DNA of 64,000 nucleotides from UMGS1279 sp045630265 (lineage in GTDB: Bacteria > Bacillota > Clostridia > Oscillospirales > Acutalibacteraceae), in assembly GCA_045630265.1 (NCBI GenBank), contig JAZQSV010000064.1, positions 1 to 64,000 of the forward strand, in the 5' to 3' direction. Made by a program: the position numbers and the translations under genes. Each line of letters opens with the position of its first letter. The first letter of the stretch is position 1. Positions 15,563-24,127 of this stretch are shown piece after piece. Under the pieces are notes generated by a model. It was not told the DNA's origin, made no database searches, and saw only the letters and a program-made list of their open reading frames with translations.

Positions 15563-16728
15563 AAAAGCATTTAAAAAGTGTTTTAACCCTAACGGTAATT
15601 TGTATAGTAGTTGCTGTGTTACTTTCAGCGGTGAACTTTGTAACCGAGCCAATTATTGAAAAAAGAAAGCAAAATTCAGCAAATGCCGCCCTTTTGGAGG
15701 TTATGCCAAATGGCAAGGACTTTGCAGAAAAGAATGATTTGGCAGGCAAAGAACTTCCTACAACAGTAACAAAGGTGTACAGTGCGGCCGACGGTGGTTT
15801 TGTCTTCGAACTTACCACCTCGGGCTACGCTTCGGGCCTTGTTATTATGTGCGGCGTAGATAAAGAGGGCATTGTTACGGGCGCTAAATGTATAGGCAGT
15901 AACGAAACCAACAAGGCAGAGGTAGAGTACGGAAATAAATTCGTAGGACTTAATAAAGAAAAGGCAAATGCGGTGGATACCGTTGCAAACTCCACAAAAA
16001 CTACCGCAGCTTATAAGGGCGCCATAGCCGACGCTATCAATGCCGCCGCCATTTTAAGGGGCGAAAGTGTTGACATAAGAACCGAAGAAGAAAAACTCAA
16101 AGATATTCTTTTGGAGGTATTACCCACTGCTGACGATTTTGAGACAGAATTTAAAACTGTAAAGCTAGAGGGTATTACGGCAGTTTATAAAGCCAAAAAC
16201 GGCGCGGGCTTTGTTTTTAAAGCGGGCGAAGAGTATATAGCTACCGACCCGTCCGGCGAGGTAATAACTGCAGTAGATGAAGTTTTTAAAACTACAGTTT
16301 CTGCGGCTGCCAAGAAGCACCTTGCCGCCGAGGCAAATGAAATTGATATATCGGGCATAGTTGACTTCCCTAAAGCCGTACAAAAGGCATATAAGACTGA
16401 TGGTGGATACCTATTCGAACTTCGTGCCGCCGGCTTTGGTATAAACGGCGACTCTTACTATTCACCATCGGGCGAATATATTAAAATTAAAATTTCTCTC
16501 ACCAAAGAGGGAGAGGTTATAGACTGTGTAACAGTATCCCAGGCCGAGTCAAAGGGCTATGGAGATGGATGCAAAGAGCCAAAGTTCTATAACCAGTTCC
16601 AGGGCAAAACGGAAGAAAACTATAAAGAAATTGATGCTGTTGCCGGCGCTACAATTACAACAAATGGCTATTTGAGTGCAGTTGGCGGTGCCTTCAGGGC
16701 GGTTAAACTTTTGGAAGGAGGGATTTAG
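15559..16728 (+). CDS. rnfG: RnfG with duplicated FMN-binding domain
   Basis: Membrane-anchored, extracytoplasmic flavoprotein of the Rnf complex. One membrane segment lies at about 5-28. At 389 residues it is roughly twice the usual RnfG length because the FMN_bind unit occurs twice. The second unit ends in DAVAGATITTNGYLSAVGGA, with an intact flavinylation motif. The first unit has the same framework (VEYGNKFVGL, VDTVANSTKTTAAYKGAI), but the motif is degraded to ANSTKTT. Only the second domain is thus expected to carry covalent FMN. Both surrounding genes overlap or abut it. Confidence 0.92.
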   Translation: MKKHLKSVLTLTVICIVVAVLLSAVNFVTEPIIEKRKQNSANAALLEVMPNGKDFAEKNDLAGKELPTTVTKVYSAADGGFVFELTTSGYASGLVIMCGVDKEGIVTGAKCIGSNETNKAEVEYGNKFVGLNKEKANAVDTVANSTKTTAAYKGAIADAINAAAILRGESVDIRTEEEKLKDILLEVLPTADDFETEFKTVKLEGITAVYKAKNGAGFVFKAGEEYIATDPSGEVITAVDEVFKTTVSAAAKKHLAAEANEIDISGIVDFPKAVQKAYKTDGGYLFELRAAGFGINGDSYYSPSGEYIKIKISLTKEGEVIDCVTVSQAESKGYGDGCKEPKFYNQFQGKTEENYKEIDAVAGATITTNGYLSAVGGAFRAVKLLEGGI

Positions 16729-17424
16729 GTGTCTGACAAAAAAAGCAACCTTTCACTACTGCTAAAAGGACTTTTACTCGAAAACCCCGTTTTTGTGCTT
16801 ATTCTTGGCACCTGCCCTACCCTTGCAACCACAACAACCGTAATTGGTGCTATAGGAATGGGTATTGCAGCGGCGGCGGTGCTTGTTTGCTCAAATTTTG
16901 TAATATCCTTGCTTAGAAAGGTTATTCCTGATTCGGTAAGAATCCCTGCTTACATTGTTGTTATTGCAAGCTTTGTAACAATAGTTCAAATGGTAATGGA
17001 GGCCTTTGTGCCAAGCCTGTTTAGCTTGCTGGGTATTTATTTGCCCCTTATTACAGTTAACTGTATAATTTTGGGACGTGCCGAGGTTTTTGCAGGTAAA
17101 AACTCGGTAGGCAAATCGGTTTTAGATGGCATTGGAATGGGACTTGGATTTGCCCTTGCTCTATTTGTAATTGCTACGGTAAGAGAGGTTTTGGGGCAGG
17201 GAAGTTTTGCGGGAATAGGAATTCCATTTTTAAAAGATAATCCCATAGCAATTTTTGCAAAAACACCTGGCGGCTTTATGGTTTATGGAATTATGATAGC
17301 GGTTGTTTCTGCTCTTACCAAGGGTAAATTCCCAAAAAAGAAAAGCTTTAGCTGTGTGGGTTGCCCCTCGGCGGGAATTTGCGAAATAAACTGCGGCAGC
17401 ACTAACGCGAAGGAGGAAAAATAA
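16729..17424 (+). CDS. rnfE: Rnf complex subunit RnfE with Cys-rich tail
   Basis: Integral membrane subunit of 231 residues with six membrane segments. With RnfA it forms the inverted pair that holds a membrane-embedded Fe-S centre (LGTCPTLATTTTV supplies one Cys). It starts with GTG directly after the rnfG stop, with AGGAGG upstream. The C-terminal tail after the last helix reads CVGCPSAGICEINC: four cysteines in CxxC and CxxxC pairs that could bind a metal or an extra cluster. Such a tail is not needed in the basic fold. Confidence 0.92.
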   Translation: MSDKKSNLSLLLKGLLLENPVFVLILGTCPTLATTTTVIGAIGMGIAAAAVLVCSNFVISLLRKVIPDSVRIPAYIVVIASFVTIVQMVMEAFVPSLFSLLGIYLPLITVNCIILGRAEVFAGKNSVGKSVLDGIGMGLGFALALFVIATVREVLGQGSFAGIGIPFLKDNPIAIFAKTPGGFMVYGIMIAVVSALTKGKFPKKKSFSCVGCPSAGICEINCGSTNAKEEK

Positions 17425-17425
17425 T

Positions 17426-18016
17426 ATGAGAACACTTCTTATAATATTGCTTTCCTCCGTGCTTGTTAATAACTACGTGCTCAATAGGTTTTTGGGCATT
17501 TGTCCATTCCTGGGCGTTTCCAAAAATCTTAAATCTGCAACCGGTATGGGTGTTGCCGTTACTTTTGTAATGCTTGTTGCAACGGCCGTTACCTGGCCTA
17601 TTCAGTATTTTATTTTGGATAAATGTGATATGGGTTATATGCAGACTATAGTTTTTATTTTGGTTATTGCAACATTGGTACAGTTTGCTGAAATTTTTCT
17701 TAAAAAATATATCCCATCACTTTATAAGGCGCTCGGCGTATATTTGCCGCTTATCACTACCAACTGCGCCGTTTTGGGCGTTACCATTAACAACGTTTCA
17801 GATGGATATACTTTTTTGCAGTCAATCGTAAGCTCGCTTGGTTGTGGACTTGGTTTTTTACTTGCAATGGTAATTTTTTCAGGAGTTCGCTCCCGTATAG
17901 ATGAGCAACACGTTCCAAAGCACCTAAAGGGACTTCCCGTAACTCTTATCGCGGCCTCATTCGTGGCTCTTGCATTTTTGGGATTTGAGGGCCTAGTGGA
18001 TAATCTTTTTAAATAA
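17426..18016 (+). CDS. rnfA: Rnf complex subunit RnfA
   Basis: Integral membrane partner of RnfE, 196 residues, six membrane segments in the opposite orientation. NRFLGICPFLGVS and LITTNCAVLGV carry the conserved cysteines of the membrane Fe-S site. The start lies 1 base after the rnfE stop, behind GGAGG. The length is normal. Confidence 0.95.
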   Translation: MRTLLIILLSSVLVNNYVLNRFLGICPFLGVSKNLKSATGMGVAVTFVMLVATAVTWPIQYFILDKCDMGYMQTIVFILVIATLVQFAEIFLKKYIPSLYKALGVYLPLITTNCAVLGVTINNVSDGYTFLQSIVSSLGCGLGFLLAMVIFSGVRSRIDEQHVPKHLKGLPVTLIAASFVALAFLGFEGLVDNLFK

Positions 18017-18054
18017 TCTAATTTTAGATAGATCTTTTTCAAGAGGAGAAATTT

Positions 18055-18870
18055 ATGTTTAAAGATGTTATAATTGCTCTGGCACTTGTTGGCGGAGTGG
18101 GACTGATAGCGGCAATACTTCTTGCCCTTGCCACTTACTTTTTCAGCATTGAAAAGGAAGAAATTATAAATAACGTAAGGAAAAAACTTCCCGGTATTAA
18201 CTGTGGTGCTTGTGGCTATGCGGGCTGTGATGACTATGCCGAAGCCATTGCCAAAAATGGTGCAAAAATAAACAGTTGCGTTCCGGGCGGTGCAGAGGCC
18301 ACAAACGAAATAGCAAAACTTATGGGTATAGAACCGCCGAGGCTTATTAAAAAGGTGGCCTTCGTTCATTGTAATGGTAACTGTAAGGCGGCTGAGCACA
18401 AGGCAGAATACAAGGGGATTCTTTCATGTAAGGCAGAGGCAATGCTTTACGGTGGCTCCCTTGCTTGCGCTTTTGGCTGCCTTGGAAAGGGAGACTGTGC
18501 TGCGGCCTGCTCTGTAAAGGCCATCTGTATTAAGGATGACGTTGCCAGAATAGATGTGAACAAATGCCTTGGTTGCGGTCTTTGTGTAGATACTTGCCCA
18601 AAAAAGTTAATAACACTAGTTTCAGAGGAAGACAAAACAGTGGTTATGTGCCATAATAAAGAGCGGGGCGCTGTGGTTAGAAAGAACTGTAAAAATGGTT
18701 GTATTGCCTGCGGTATTTGTGAGAAAAACTGCCCCGAGGGCGCAATAACGCTCATCGATTTACTTGCTGTGATTGATACTGAAAAGTGTACGGGTTGTGG
18801 TATTTGTGTTGAGAAGTGCCCCTCTAAGTGCATTAAACCGCTTGATATTGTCGGCGGAAAAATAGGGTAG
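18055..18870 (+). CDS. rnfB: Rnf complex subunit RnfB
   Basis: Ferredoxin-accepting subunit, 271 residues. An N-terminal membrane segment (about 5-27) is followed by the Fes domain, NCGACGYAGCDDYAEAI. Ferredoxin-type clusters follow: CLGCGLCVDTCP, CIACGICEKNCP and CTGCGICVEKCP, plus Cys-rich linkers. It accepts electrons from reduced ferredoxin and passes them towards NAD+ while ions are pumped. It completes the six-gene complex. Confidence 0.95.
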   Translation: MFKDVIIALALVGGVGLIAAILLALATYFFSIEKEEIINNVRKKLPGINCGACGYAGCDDYAEAIAKNGAKINSCVPGGAEATNEIAKLMGIEPPRLIKKVAFVHCNGNCKAAEHKAEYKGILSCKAEAMLYGGSLACAFGCLGKGDCAAACSVKAICIKDDVARIDVNKCLGCGLCVDTCPKKLITLVSEEDKTVVMCHNKERGAVVRKNCKNGCIACGICEKNCPEGAITLIDLLAVIDTEKCTGCGICVEKCPSKCIKPLDIVGGKIG

Positions 18871-18874
18871 TACA

Positions 18875-19270
18875 GTGGAAAACAAGACGACAATTTTCAG
18901 CACAAACAAGCTAAAGAACGATATACTGCTTATTTTGGCCATTTTAATTATCTTTTTAGTGCCGCTTGCCATTTTTCTTTTTGGGGGAGAAGAAGGGGCG
19001 TATGCTGAGGTTTTAATTGATGGAAAAAGCGCAGTAGTATATAGTCTTTCAGAAAATATAACCGTGGATATAGATACCGAAAAGGGCGGCAGGAATATAC
19101 TTGAAATTAAAGAAAATTCCGCAAAAATAATTTTCGCCAACTGCCCCGACGGTATTTGCAGTAAACACAGAAAAATAAATAAAACAAACGAAACAATAGT
19201 TTGCCTTCCGCACAAAGTGGTGGTAAAAATTATTTCAAAAAATAACGGGGTGGATATCACTGCCCGGTGA
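18875..19270 (+). CDS. NusG domain II-like protein
   Basis: A small membrane-anchored protein of 131 residues starting with GTG, 4 bases after rnfB. One membrane segment (about 15-36) is followed by an extracytoplasmic domain of about 85 residues. IFANCPDGICSKHRKI and IVCLPHKVVVKI are typical of stand-alone NusG domain II proteins (PF07009 type). These often sit next to rnf genes, FMN-binding proteins and the following Hpre_diP_synt_I-type gene in Firmicutes. Its biochemical role is unknown. Confidence 0.8.
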   Translation: MENKTTIFSTNKLKNDILLILAILIIFLVPLAIFLFGGEEGAYAEVLIDGKSAVVYSLSENITVDIDTEKGGRNILEIKENSAKIIFANCPDGICSKHRKINKTNETIVCLPHKVVVKIISKNNGVDITAR

Positions 19271-19313
19271 TATACCTAAAATAAAAGGCGGGGGAGGGCA
19301 AACCTAAAAACTT

Positions 19314-19817
19314 ATGAAAACAGGCACAAAAAAACTAACCCTGCTTGCGCTTTTTACAGCGGTAGCAATGCTTTTTTCCTATATAGAAATGCTTTTGCCC
19401 CCAATTTTGCCAGCGGTTCCCGGTATAAAAATGGGTCTGCCCAACATAATAATAATATTTGTACTTTATAGGTTTTCGCTTAAAGAGGCGGCGGCCGTTT
19501 CACTTGTCAGAATTTTTCTTACTGCCCTGCTATTTGGAAACGCTATGACTTTAATTTACAGCATTGCGGGAGCATCGCTTAGCCTTGCCGCTCAGTGGCT
19601 TGTTAAAAAGTGGGATCGTTTTTCGGTACTTGGCGTAAGTATTGTGGGCGGCGTTTTCCATAACCTAGGGCAGGTTTTGACGGCGGCCGTTTTAATGCAA
19701 ACCAGGGAAATTATATACTATATGGCGGTACTGCTTTTCAGCGGTATATTATCTGGAATTATTGTTGGACTTTTAGCTTTTTTGCTGATTAAAGCGGCGA
19801 AAAAGCATAATATATAA
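19314..19817 (+). CDS. Gx transporter / heptaprenyl diphosphate synthase component I family membrane protein
   Basis: A hydrophobic protein of 167 residues with about five membrane segments. PAVPGIKMGLPNIIIIFVLYRF and GGVFHNLGQVLTAAVLM match the Hpre_diP_synt_I family. Members were first named after a prenyl synthase subunit but look like ECF-type substrate-binding membrane proteins. In this flavin and quinone-like setting it may handle a prenyl or flavin precursor; that is inference. The nearest good ribosome binding site lies rather far upstream, so the start is moderately sure. Confidence 0.75.
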   Translation: MKTGTKKLTLLALFTAVAMLFSYIEMLLPPILPAVPGIKMGLPNIIIIFVLYRFSLKEAAAVSLVRIFLTALLFGNAMTLIYSIAGASLSLAAQWLVKKWDRFSVLGVSIVGGVFHNLGQVLTAAVLMQTREIIYYMAVLLFSGILSGIIVGLLAFLLIKAAKKHNI

Positions 19818-19834
19818 AAGAAAGGACGAAAATT

Positions 19835-20569
19835 ATGAAAAAAATTCTTAGCATTACACTGGCAGTTTTGCTTGTTGCTACAGTTTTTACAGGTTGTGGT
19901 GCGGCAAAAACCTACAAGGTAGGTCTTGGCGTATATAGCGCAGTTACAAAGGCAACCGATGCTGAGGCCGATACAAACGGCGCAGCGGAGGCAAGCGTTA
20001 CAACAGCAGTTGTAATTTTTGATGCCGACGGAAAAATTGTAAACTGTACCTTTGACAGTTTGGCCCTTACCGGTGAATACACCTCCAAGGGTGCTGCATT
20101 AGAAACCAAAGACTTTAAAACAAAGCGCGAGCTCGGCGCCAATTACGGTATGTCCAAATCCACCTATGACGTAAATGGTGATGGCGTGGTTAAAGAGTGG
20201 TTTGAGCAGGCCGACATTTTTGCAACTCAAATAAAGGGCAAAACCGTAGACGAGGTTAAAGCACTTGTAGCTGAGGGAGACAGGGGTGCCGAGGAGGTAC
20301 AAACCGCAGGTTGCACAATAATGATTTCAGAGTTTGTTCTCGCCCTTGAAAAGGCGGCCGAGAGCACAAAAGAGACAGAAGTTTCTAAGGATGCGGCTCT
20401 TAAAATTAAAACAGTTGCCACAAGCGAAATTGCAAACGCTACCGCCGATGCCGAGGGTTCAATTACCTACAAGGTTGCTACCACCGCAACAGCGGACGAT
20501 ACAGAGCTTGCAGTTGCCGACACAGAGGTAAAATTCGCATTTGACGCTAAGGGTGCTGCAGTAAAATAA
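19835..20569 (+). CDS. FMN-binding-like lipoprotein of the Rnf/ApbE operon
   Basis: A 244-residue lipoprotein: signal peptide with lipobox FTGC near residue 21. The body (TYKVGLGVYSAVTKAT, KTKRELGANYGMS, EWFEQADIFATQIKGKTVDEV) resembles Firmicute extracellular FMN-binding lipoproteins. The place of the flavinylation motif (GAT) is taken by TAGCTIMI, with Cys before the Thr. Whether ApbE can modify this is unknown. The C-terminal third is low-complexity, rich in Ala, Thr and Asp. Being directly before apbE, it may carry electrons outside the membrane. Confidence 0.65.
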   Translation: MKKILSITLAVLLVATVFTGCGAAKTYKVGLGVYSAVTKATDAEADTNGAAEASVTTAVVIFDADGKIVNCTFDSLALTGEYTSKGAALETKDFKTKRELGANYGMSKSTYDVNGDGVVKEWFEQADIFATQIKGKTVDEVKALVAEGDRGAEEVQTAGCTIMISEFVLALEKAAESTKETEVSKDAALKIKTVATSEIANATADAEGSITYKVATTATADDTELAVADTEVKFAFDAKGAAVK

Positions 20570-20581
20570 AGGTAGATGAAT

Positions 20582-21619
20582 ATGAAAAGGATAGTCTTAT
20601 TTTTGTTAATAGTAGCAATTTTGCTGTCGCTTACATCCTGCGGCGGCAGGGTTTCTTTACAAAAATTTACCGACTATTCCTTTGAATACTTCGATACCGT
20701 TACAACATTTGTTGGTTATGAAAATGAAAAAGAGGAGTTTGACCTTGTTTTTAATAAGGTCAAACTCCTTATGTCTTATTATCATAAACTTTTCGATATT
20801 TATCATACCTACGAAGGTGTTAATAATTTAGCTACAATAAATTCCTTGCAGGACGGCAAACATAAAGAGGTTAAGGTAGAAAAAGAACTTATTGACTTTA
20901 TGCTTTTTGCAAAGGAAATGTATATGCTTACAAATGGTAAAACCAACGTTGCAATGGGAAGTGTTCTGTCCATTTGGCATAACTACAGAACTGAAGGTGC
21001 AGATAATCCTGATGCCGCAAAGATCCCTTCTATGGATGAATTAAAGGCGGCGGCAGAGCATACAAATATAGAAAATGTAATTATAGACGCCCAAAAATCC
21101 ACCGTTTTTTTAAGTGACCCTAAAATGAAGCTTGACGTAGGCGCCCTTGCCAAGGGCTATGCGGTGGAGAAAATATATCAGTATTTAAAAGAGCAAAATT
21201 TAAGCGGATATATAATAAATATCGGCGGCAACATAAAAACTCTTGGCACTCACCCAAACAAAAAGGAGTTTGCGGTGGGCATTGAAAATCCAGATTTACA
21301 GGATAGCGAAAACCCGTATATTGAAACACTGAACATAAAAAACACTTCGGTGGTTACAAGCGGTAACTACCAAAGATACTATACAGTAAACGGCAAAAAT
21401 TATCACCACATTATAGACCCCAGTACTTTAATGCCAAGCGAGTATTTTACACTAGTTTCGGTAATGTGTGAGGATTCGGGTGTTGGCGACGCACTCTCTA
21501 CCGCACTTTTTTGTATGGATATTGAAAGCGGCAAAAAACTTTTATCCAAGGTAGATAATGCCGAGGCGATTTGGGTAACCATGGACGGTAAAAAGCATAA
21601 AACCGACGGATTTAAATAG
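20582..21619 (+). CDS. apbE: FAD:protein FMN transferase
   Basis: Attaches FMN from FAD to Thr in GAT-type motifs of proteins such as RnfD and RnfG, using Mg2+, on the outer face of the membrane. ATG 20582 has AAAGG at 9 bases; the ATG six bases earlier is too close. A lipobox (LTSC) follows the signal peptide, so the enzyme is membrane-anchored. LDVGALAKGYAVEKI, GYIINIGGNIKTLG and HHIIDPSTLMPSE are the flavin- and metal-binding family motifs. It is the last gene of the rnf operon. Confidence 0.95.
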   Translation: MKRIVLFLLIVAILLSLTSCGGRVSLQKFTDYSFEYFDTVTTFVGYENEKEEFDLVFNKVKLLMSYYHKLFDIYHTYEGVNNLATINSLQDGKHKEVKVEKELIDFMLFAKEMYMLTNGKTNVAMGSVLSIWHNYRTEGADNPDAAKIPSMDELKAAAEHTNIENVIIDAQKSTVFLSDPKMKLDVGALAKGYAVEKIYQYLKEQNLSGYIINIGGNIKTLGTHPNKKEFAVGIENPDLQDSENPYIETLNIKNTSVVTSGNYQRYYTVNGKNYHHIIDPSTLMPSEYFTLVSVMCEDSGVGDALSTALFCMDIESGKKLLSKVDNAEAIWVTMDGKKHKTDGFK

Positions 21620-21679
21620 AAGTATTACGTAAGTACCTTTAAATATTGTTGAAACTTTTTAAAAAGTTAAAATAAGGTC

Positions 21680-21739
21680 TTGATTTTTCCTAAAAAATGG
21701 TTACAATATATATTAGCACTCTAAGTGCTAGAGTGCTAA
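21680..21739 (+). promoter_or_regulatory. groESL promoter with CIRCE element
   Basis: TTGATT (21680-21685) and TACAAT (21702-21707) are 16 bases apart. The CIRCE operator TTAGCACTC-N9-GAGTGCTAA fills 21713-21739 with perfect arms, so the operon should be repressed by HrcA and induced by heat. hrcA is not in the window. Confidence 0.95.
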
Positions 21740-21799
21740 AAACATAAAAAATACGGCTTTCAAAAAAGAACCGTATTAGCTTATAGGAGGATTGCTCAT

Positions 21800-22084
21800 A
21801 TGACTATTAAACCCTTGGCAGACCGCGTTGTTACTAAAGCGGTAGCTGCAGAAGAAACCACAAAGAGCGGCATTATTCTCACCGCTGCCGCACAGGAAAA
21901 ACCCCAAATGGCAGAGGTTGTTGCAGTAGGCCCCGGCGGACTTGTGGATGGAAACGAAGTTGAAATGTACGTTAAGGTTGGCGATAAGGTTATCACCAGC
22001 AAATATGCAGGCACAGAGGTTAAGATTGATGGTGTAGAATATTCCATTGTTCGTCAGTCCGACATTTTGGCTACTATTGAATAA
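21800..22084 (+). CDS. groES: co-chaperonin GroES
   Basis: The 94-residue lid of the GroEL chamber in the cytosol. IKPLADRVV at the start and KVGDKVITSKYAGTEVKIDG are standard; the mobile loop region (EETTKSGIIL) is present. ATG follows AGGAGG. It lies 20 bases before groEL and is controlled by the CIRCE element. Confidence 0.97.
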   Translation: MTIKPLADRVVTKAVAAEETTKSGIILTAAAQEKPQMAEVVAVGPGGLVDGNEVEMYVKVGDKVITSKYAGTEVKIDGVEYSIVRQSDILATIE

Positions 22085-22104
22085 TTTACTGTGAGGTAAT
22101 TGAT

Positions 22105-23739
22105 ATGTCTAAAATTATTGTTTTTAGTGAAGAAGCACGTAAATCTCTTCAGGCGGGTGTAGACCAGCTCGCTAACGCAGTTAAGGTTACTCTTGGTCCC
22201 AAGGGAAGAAACGTTGTTATAGACAAAAAGTTTGGTGCACCCCTTATCACTAACGACGGCGTTACCATTGCAAAGGAAATTGAGCTTGACGATCCATTCG
22301 AGAATATGGGCGCACAGCTTGTAAAAGAGGTTGCAACAAGAACTAACGACGTTGCGGGTGACGGCACTACCACTGCAACAGTTTTGGCACAGGCACTTAT
22401 TTGTGAGGGTATGAAAAACGTTGCCGCAGGTGCAAACCCAATGGTTGTTAAAAAGGGTATTGCCAAGGCAGTAGCAAAGGCTGTTGAGGCCGTTACCGCA
22501 AACTCCAAAAAGGTAAGCGGCAGTGAGGATATTGCAAGGGTTGGCACCGTTTCTGCAGGTGATGAGGTTATTGGTAAGCTTATTGCTGAGGCAATGGATA
22601 AGGTTTCTGCCGATGGTGTTATTACCGTTGAAGAATCCAAGACCGCCGAAACCTATATTGAGGTTGTTGAGGGTATGCAGTTTGACAGGGGTTATATTAC
22701 TCCTTATATGGCTACCGATACAGACAAAATGGAGGCCGTTATTGATGATGCCTTTATTTTGCTCACCGACAAGAAAATTTCCAGTATTCAGGAAATTTTA
22801 CCTCTTTTGGAGCAAATTGTTCAGGCCGGCAAAAAGCTTGTTATTGTTGCTGAGGATATTGAGGGAGAGGCACTTTCTACACTTATCGTCAACAAGCTTC
22901 GCGGTACCTTCGTTTGCGTTGGTGTTAAGGCCCCCGGTTTTGGTGATAGAAGAAAAGAAATGCTTCGCGACATTGCAATTCTCACAGGTGGTCAGGTAAT
23001 CAGCGAGGAGCTTGGTCTTGAGCTTAAAGAAACCACACTTGCTCAGCTCGGCCGTGCAAGTCAGGTTAAGGTTGGCAAGGAAACCACCATTATTGTTGGA
23101 GGCGCAGGCGACAAGGCAGAGATTGACGGACGCATTACTCAGATTAAAAATCAAATTGAGGTTACCACATCTGAGTTTGATAAAGAAAAATTACAGGAAC
23201 GCCTTGCAAAGCTTTCGGGCGGTGTTGCAGTACTCAAGGTAGGTGCCGCTACCGAGGTTGAAATGAAGGACAAAAAGCTTCGCATCGAGGACGCTTTGGC
23301 AGCCACTAAAGCCGCAGTTGAGGAAGGCATTGTAGCAGGCGGCGGTGTGGCACTTGTAAGCGCAATTCCCGCAGTTACAACCCTTTTGAGTGAGACCGAG
23401 GGTGATGAAAAAACCGGCGTGCAAATTGTGCTTAAGGCAATTGAAGCACCCCTTCGTCAAATTGCTACCAATGCAGGTCTTGAAGGCTCTGTTATTATTG
23501 ATAAAATTGTTACAAGTGATAAGCCCAACTTTGGTTTTGACTTTTACAATGAAACCTACGTTGATATGATTGAGTGCGGTATTGTTGACCCCACAAAGGT
23601 TACCCGTTCTGCACTTCAAAACGCAGCTTCGGTTGCTTCCATGGTGCTTACTACCGAGTCTTTGGTTGCAGACAAAAAAGAAGAACCCTCTGCAGCTGCA
23701 GCAGCCGCTGCCGCAGCAGGCGCAGGTGGAATGTACTAA
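22105..23739 (+). CDS. groEL: chaperonin GroEL
   Basis: The 544-residue ATP-driven folding chaperone. LGPKGRNVVIDKKFG and NDVAGDGTTTATVLAQAL form the nucleotide pocket with catalytic Asp. EEGIVAGGGVALV is the family signature. The end is GGMY rather than the usual GGMM-type tail, preceded by a run of alanines. Confidence 0.98.
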   Translation: MSKIIVFSEEARKSLQAGVDQLANAVKVTLGPKGRNVVIDKKFGAPLITNDGVTIAKEIELDDPFENMGAQLVKEVATRTNDVAGDGTTTATVLAQALICEGMKNVAAGANPMVVKKGIAKAVAKAVEAVTANSKKVSGSEDIARVGTVSAGDEVIGKLIAEAMDKVSADGVITVEESKTAETYIEVVEGMQFDRGYITPYMATDTDKMEAVIDDAFILLTDKKISSIQEILPLLEQIVQAGKKLVIVAEDIEGEALSTLIVNKLRGTFVCVGVKAPGFGDRRKEMLRDIAILTGGQVISEELGLELKETTLAQLGRASQVKVGKETTIIVGGAGDKAEIDGRITQIKNQIEVTTSEFDKEKLQERLAKLSGGVAVLKVGAATEVEMKDKKLRIEDALAATKAAVEEGIVAGGGVALVSAIPAVTTLLSETEGDEKTGVQIVLKAIEAPLRQIATNAGLEGSVIIDKIVTSDKPNFGFDFYNETYVDMIECGIVDPTKVTRSALQNAASVASMVLTTESLVADKKEEPSAAAAAAAAAGAGGMY

Positions 23740-23756
23740 AATTTCGCTTAGAAAGC

Positions 23757-23791
23757 AAAAAGGTATTGCAAAACTTTGCAATACCTTTTTT
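23757..23791 (+). terminator. groESL terminator
   Basis: AAAAAGGTATTGCAAA pairs with TTTGCAATACCTTTTT around a short loop, with continuing T residues. Confidence 0.92.
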
Positions 23792-23857
23792 ATTTTGCGC
23801 ATATATTATATGGAAAGAAAACAAAAGCACTTTAGGGTAGCCTATATGGAGGTAGTT

Positions 23858-24127
23858 ATGGAGGCTTACAACGATTTTTTTAATGATGATTTGGAACTAA
23901 AGGAAGAAGAGGAATCCCAAAAAAACAAAAAGTCCTTTGACCCGGTTTTTGCAATAATTATAATGCAAATAATTGTGGCGTCGGTTTTGCTTGTTGCGGT
24001 TATGGTAGTAAAAAACTTTTTTCCAAACGAGGGGGAGAAATTAAAGGCATTTTATAAAGAAAAGGTAATGGCCCAAACAAAAGTGGAACTTGTTTTGGAG
24101 GAAAAAACGCAGCAGGATAATGGTTAG
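23858..24127 (+). CDS. short membrane protein, candidate SpoIVFA-like partner of the protease
   Basis: An 89-residue protein. The ATG at 23858 follows GGAGG; the open frame extends back into groEL and is not used. An acidic and Lys-rich cytoplasmic half (1-28) precedes one membrane segment (about 30-51), then a basic/amphipathic tail. It overlaps the next gene, a SpoIVFB-type protease, by 8 bases. In Bacillus the protease is paired with SpoIVFA, a single-pass protein with a LytM domain. Position and topology fit, but the LytM domain is missing. No sequence family is recognised, so the assignment is inference. Confidence 0.5.
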   Translation: MEAYNDFFNDDLELKEEEESQKNKKSFDPVFAIIIMQIIVASVLLVAVMVVKNFFPNEGEKLKAFYKEKVMAQTKVELVLEEKTQQDNG

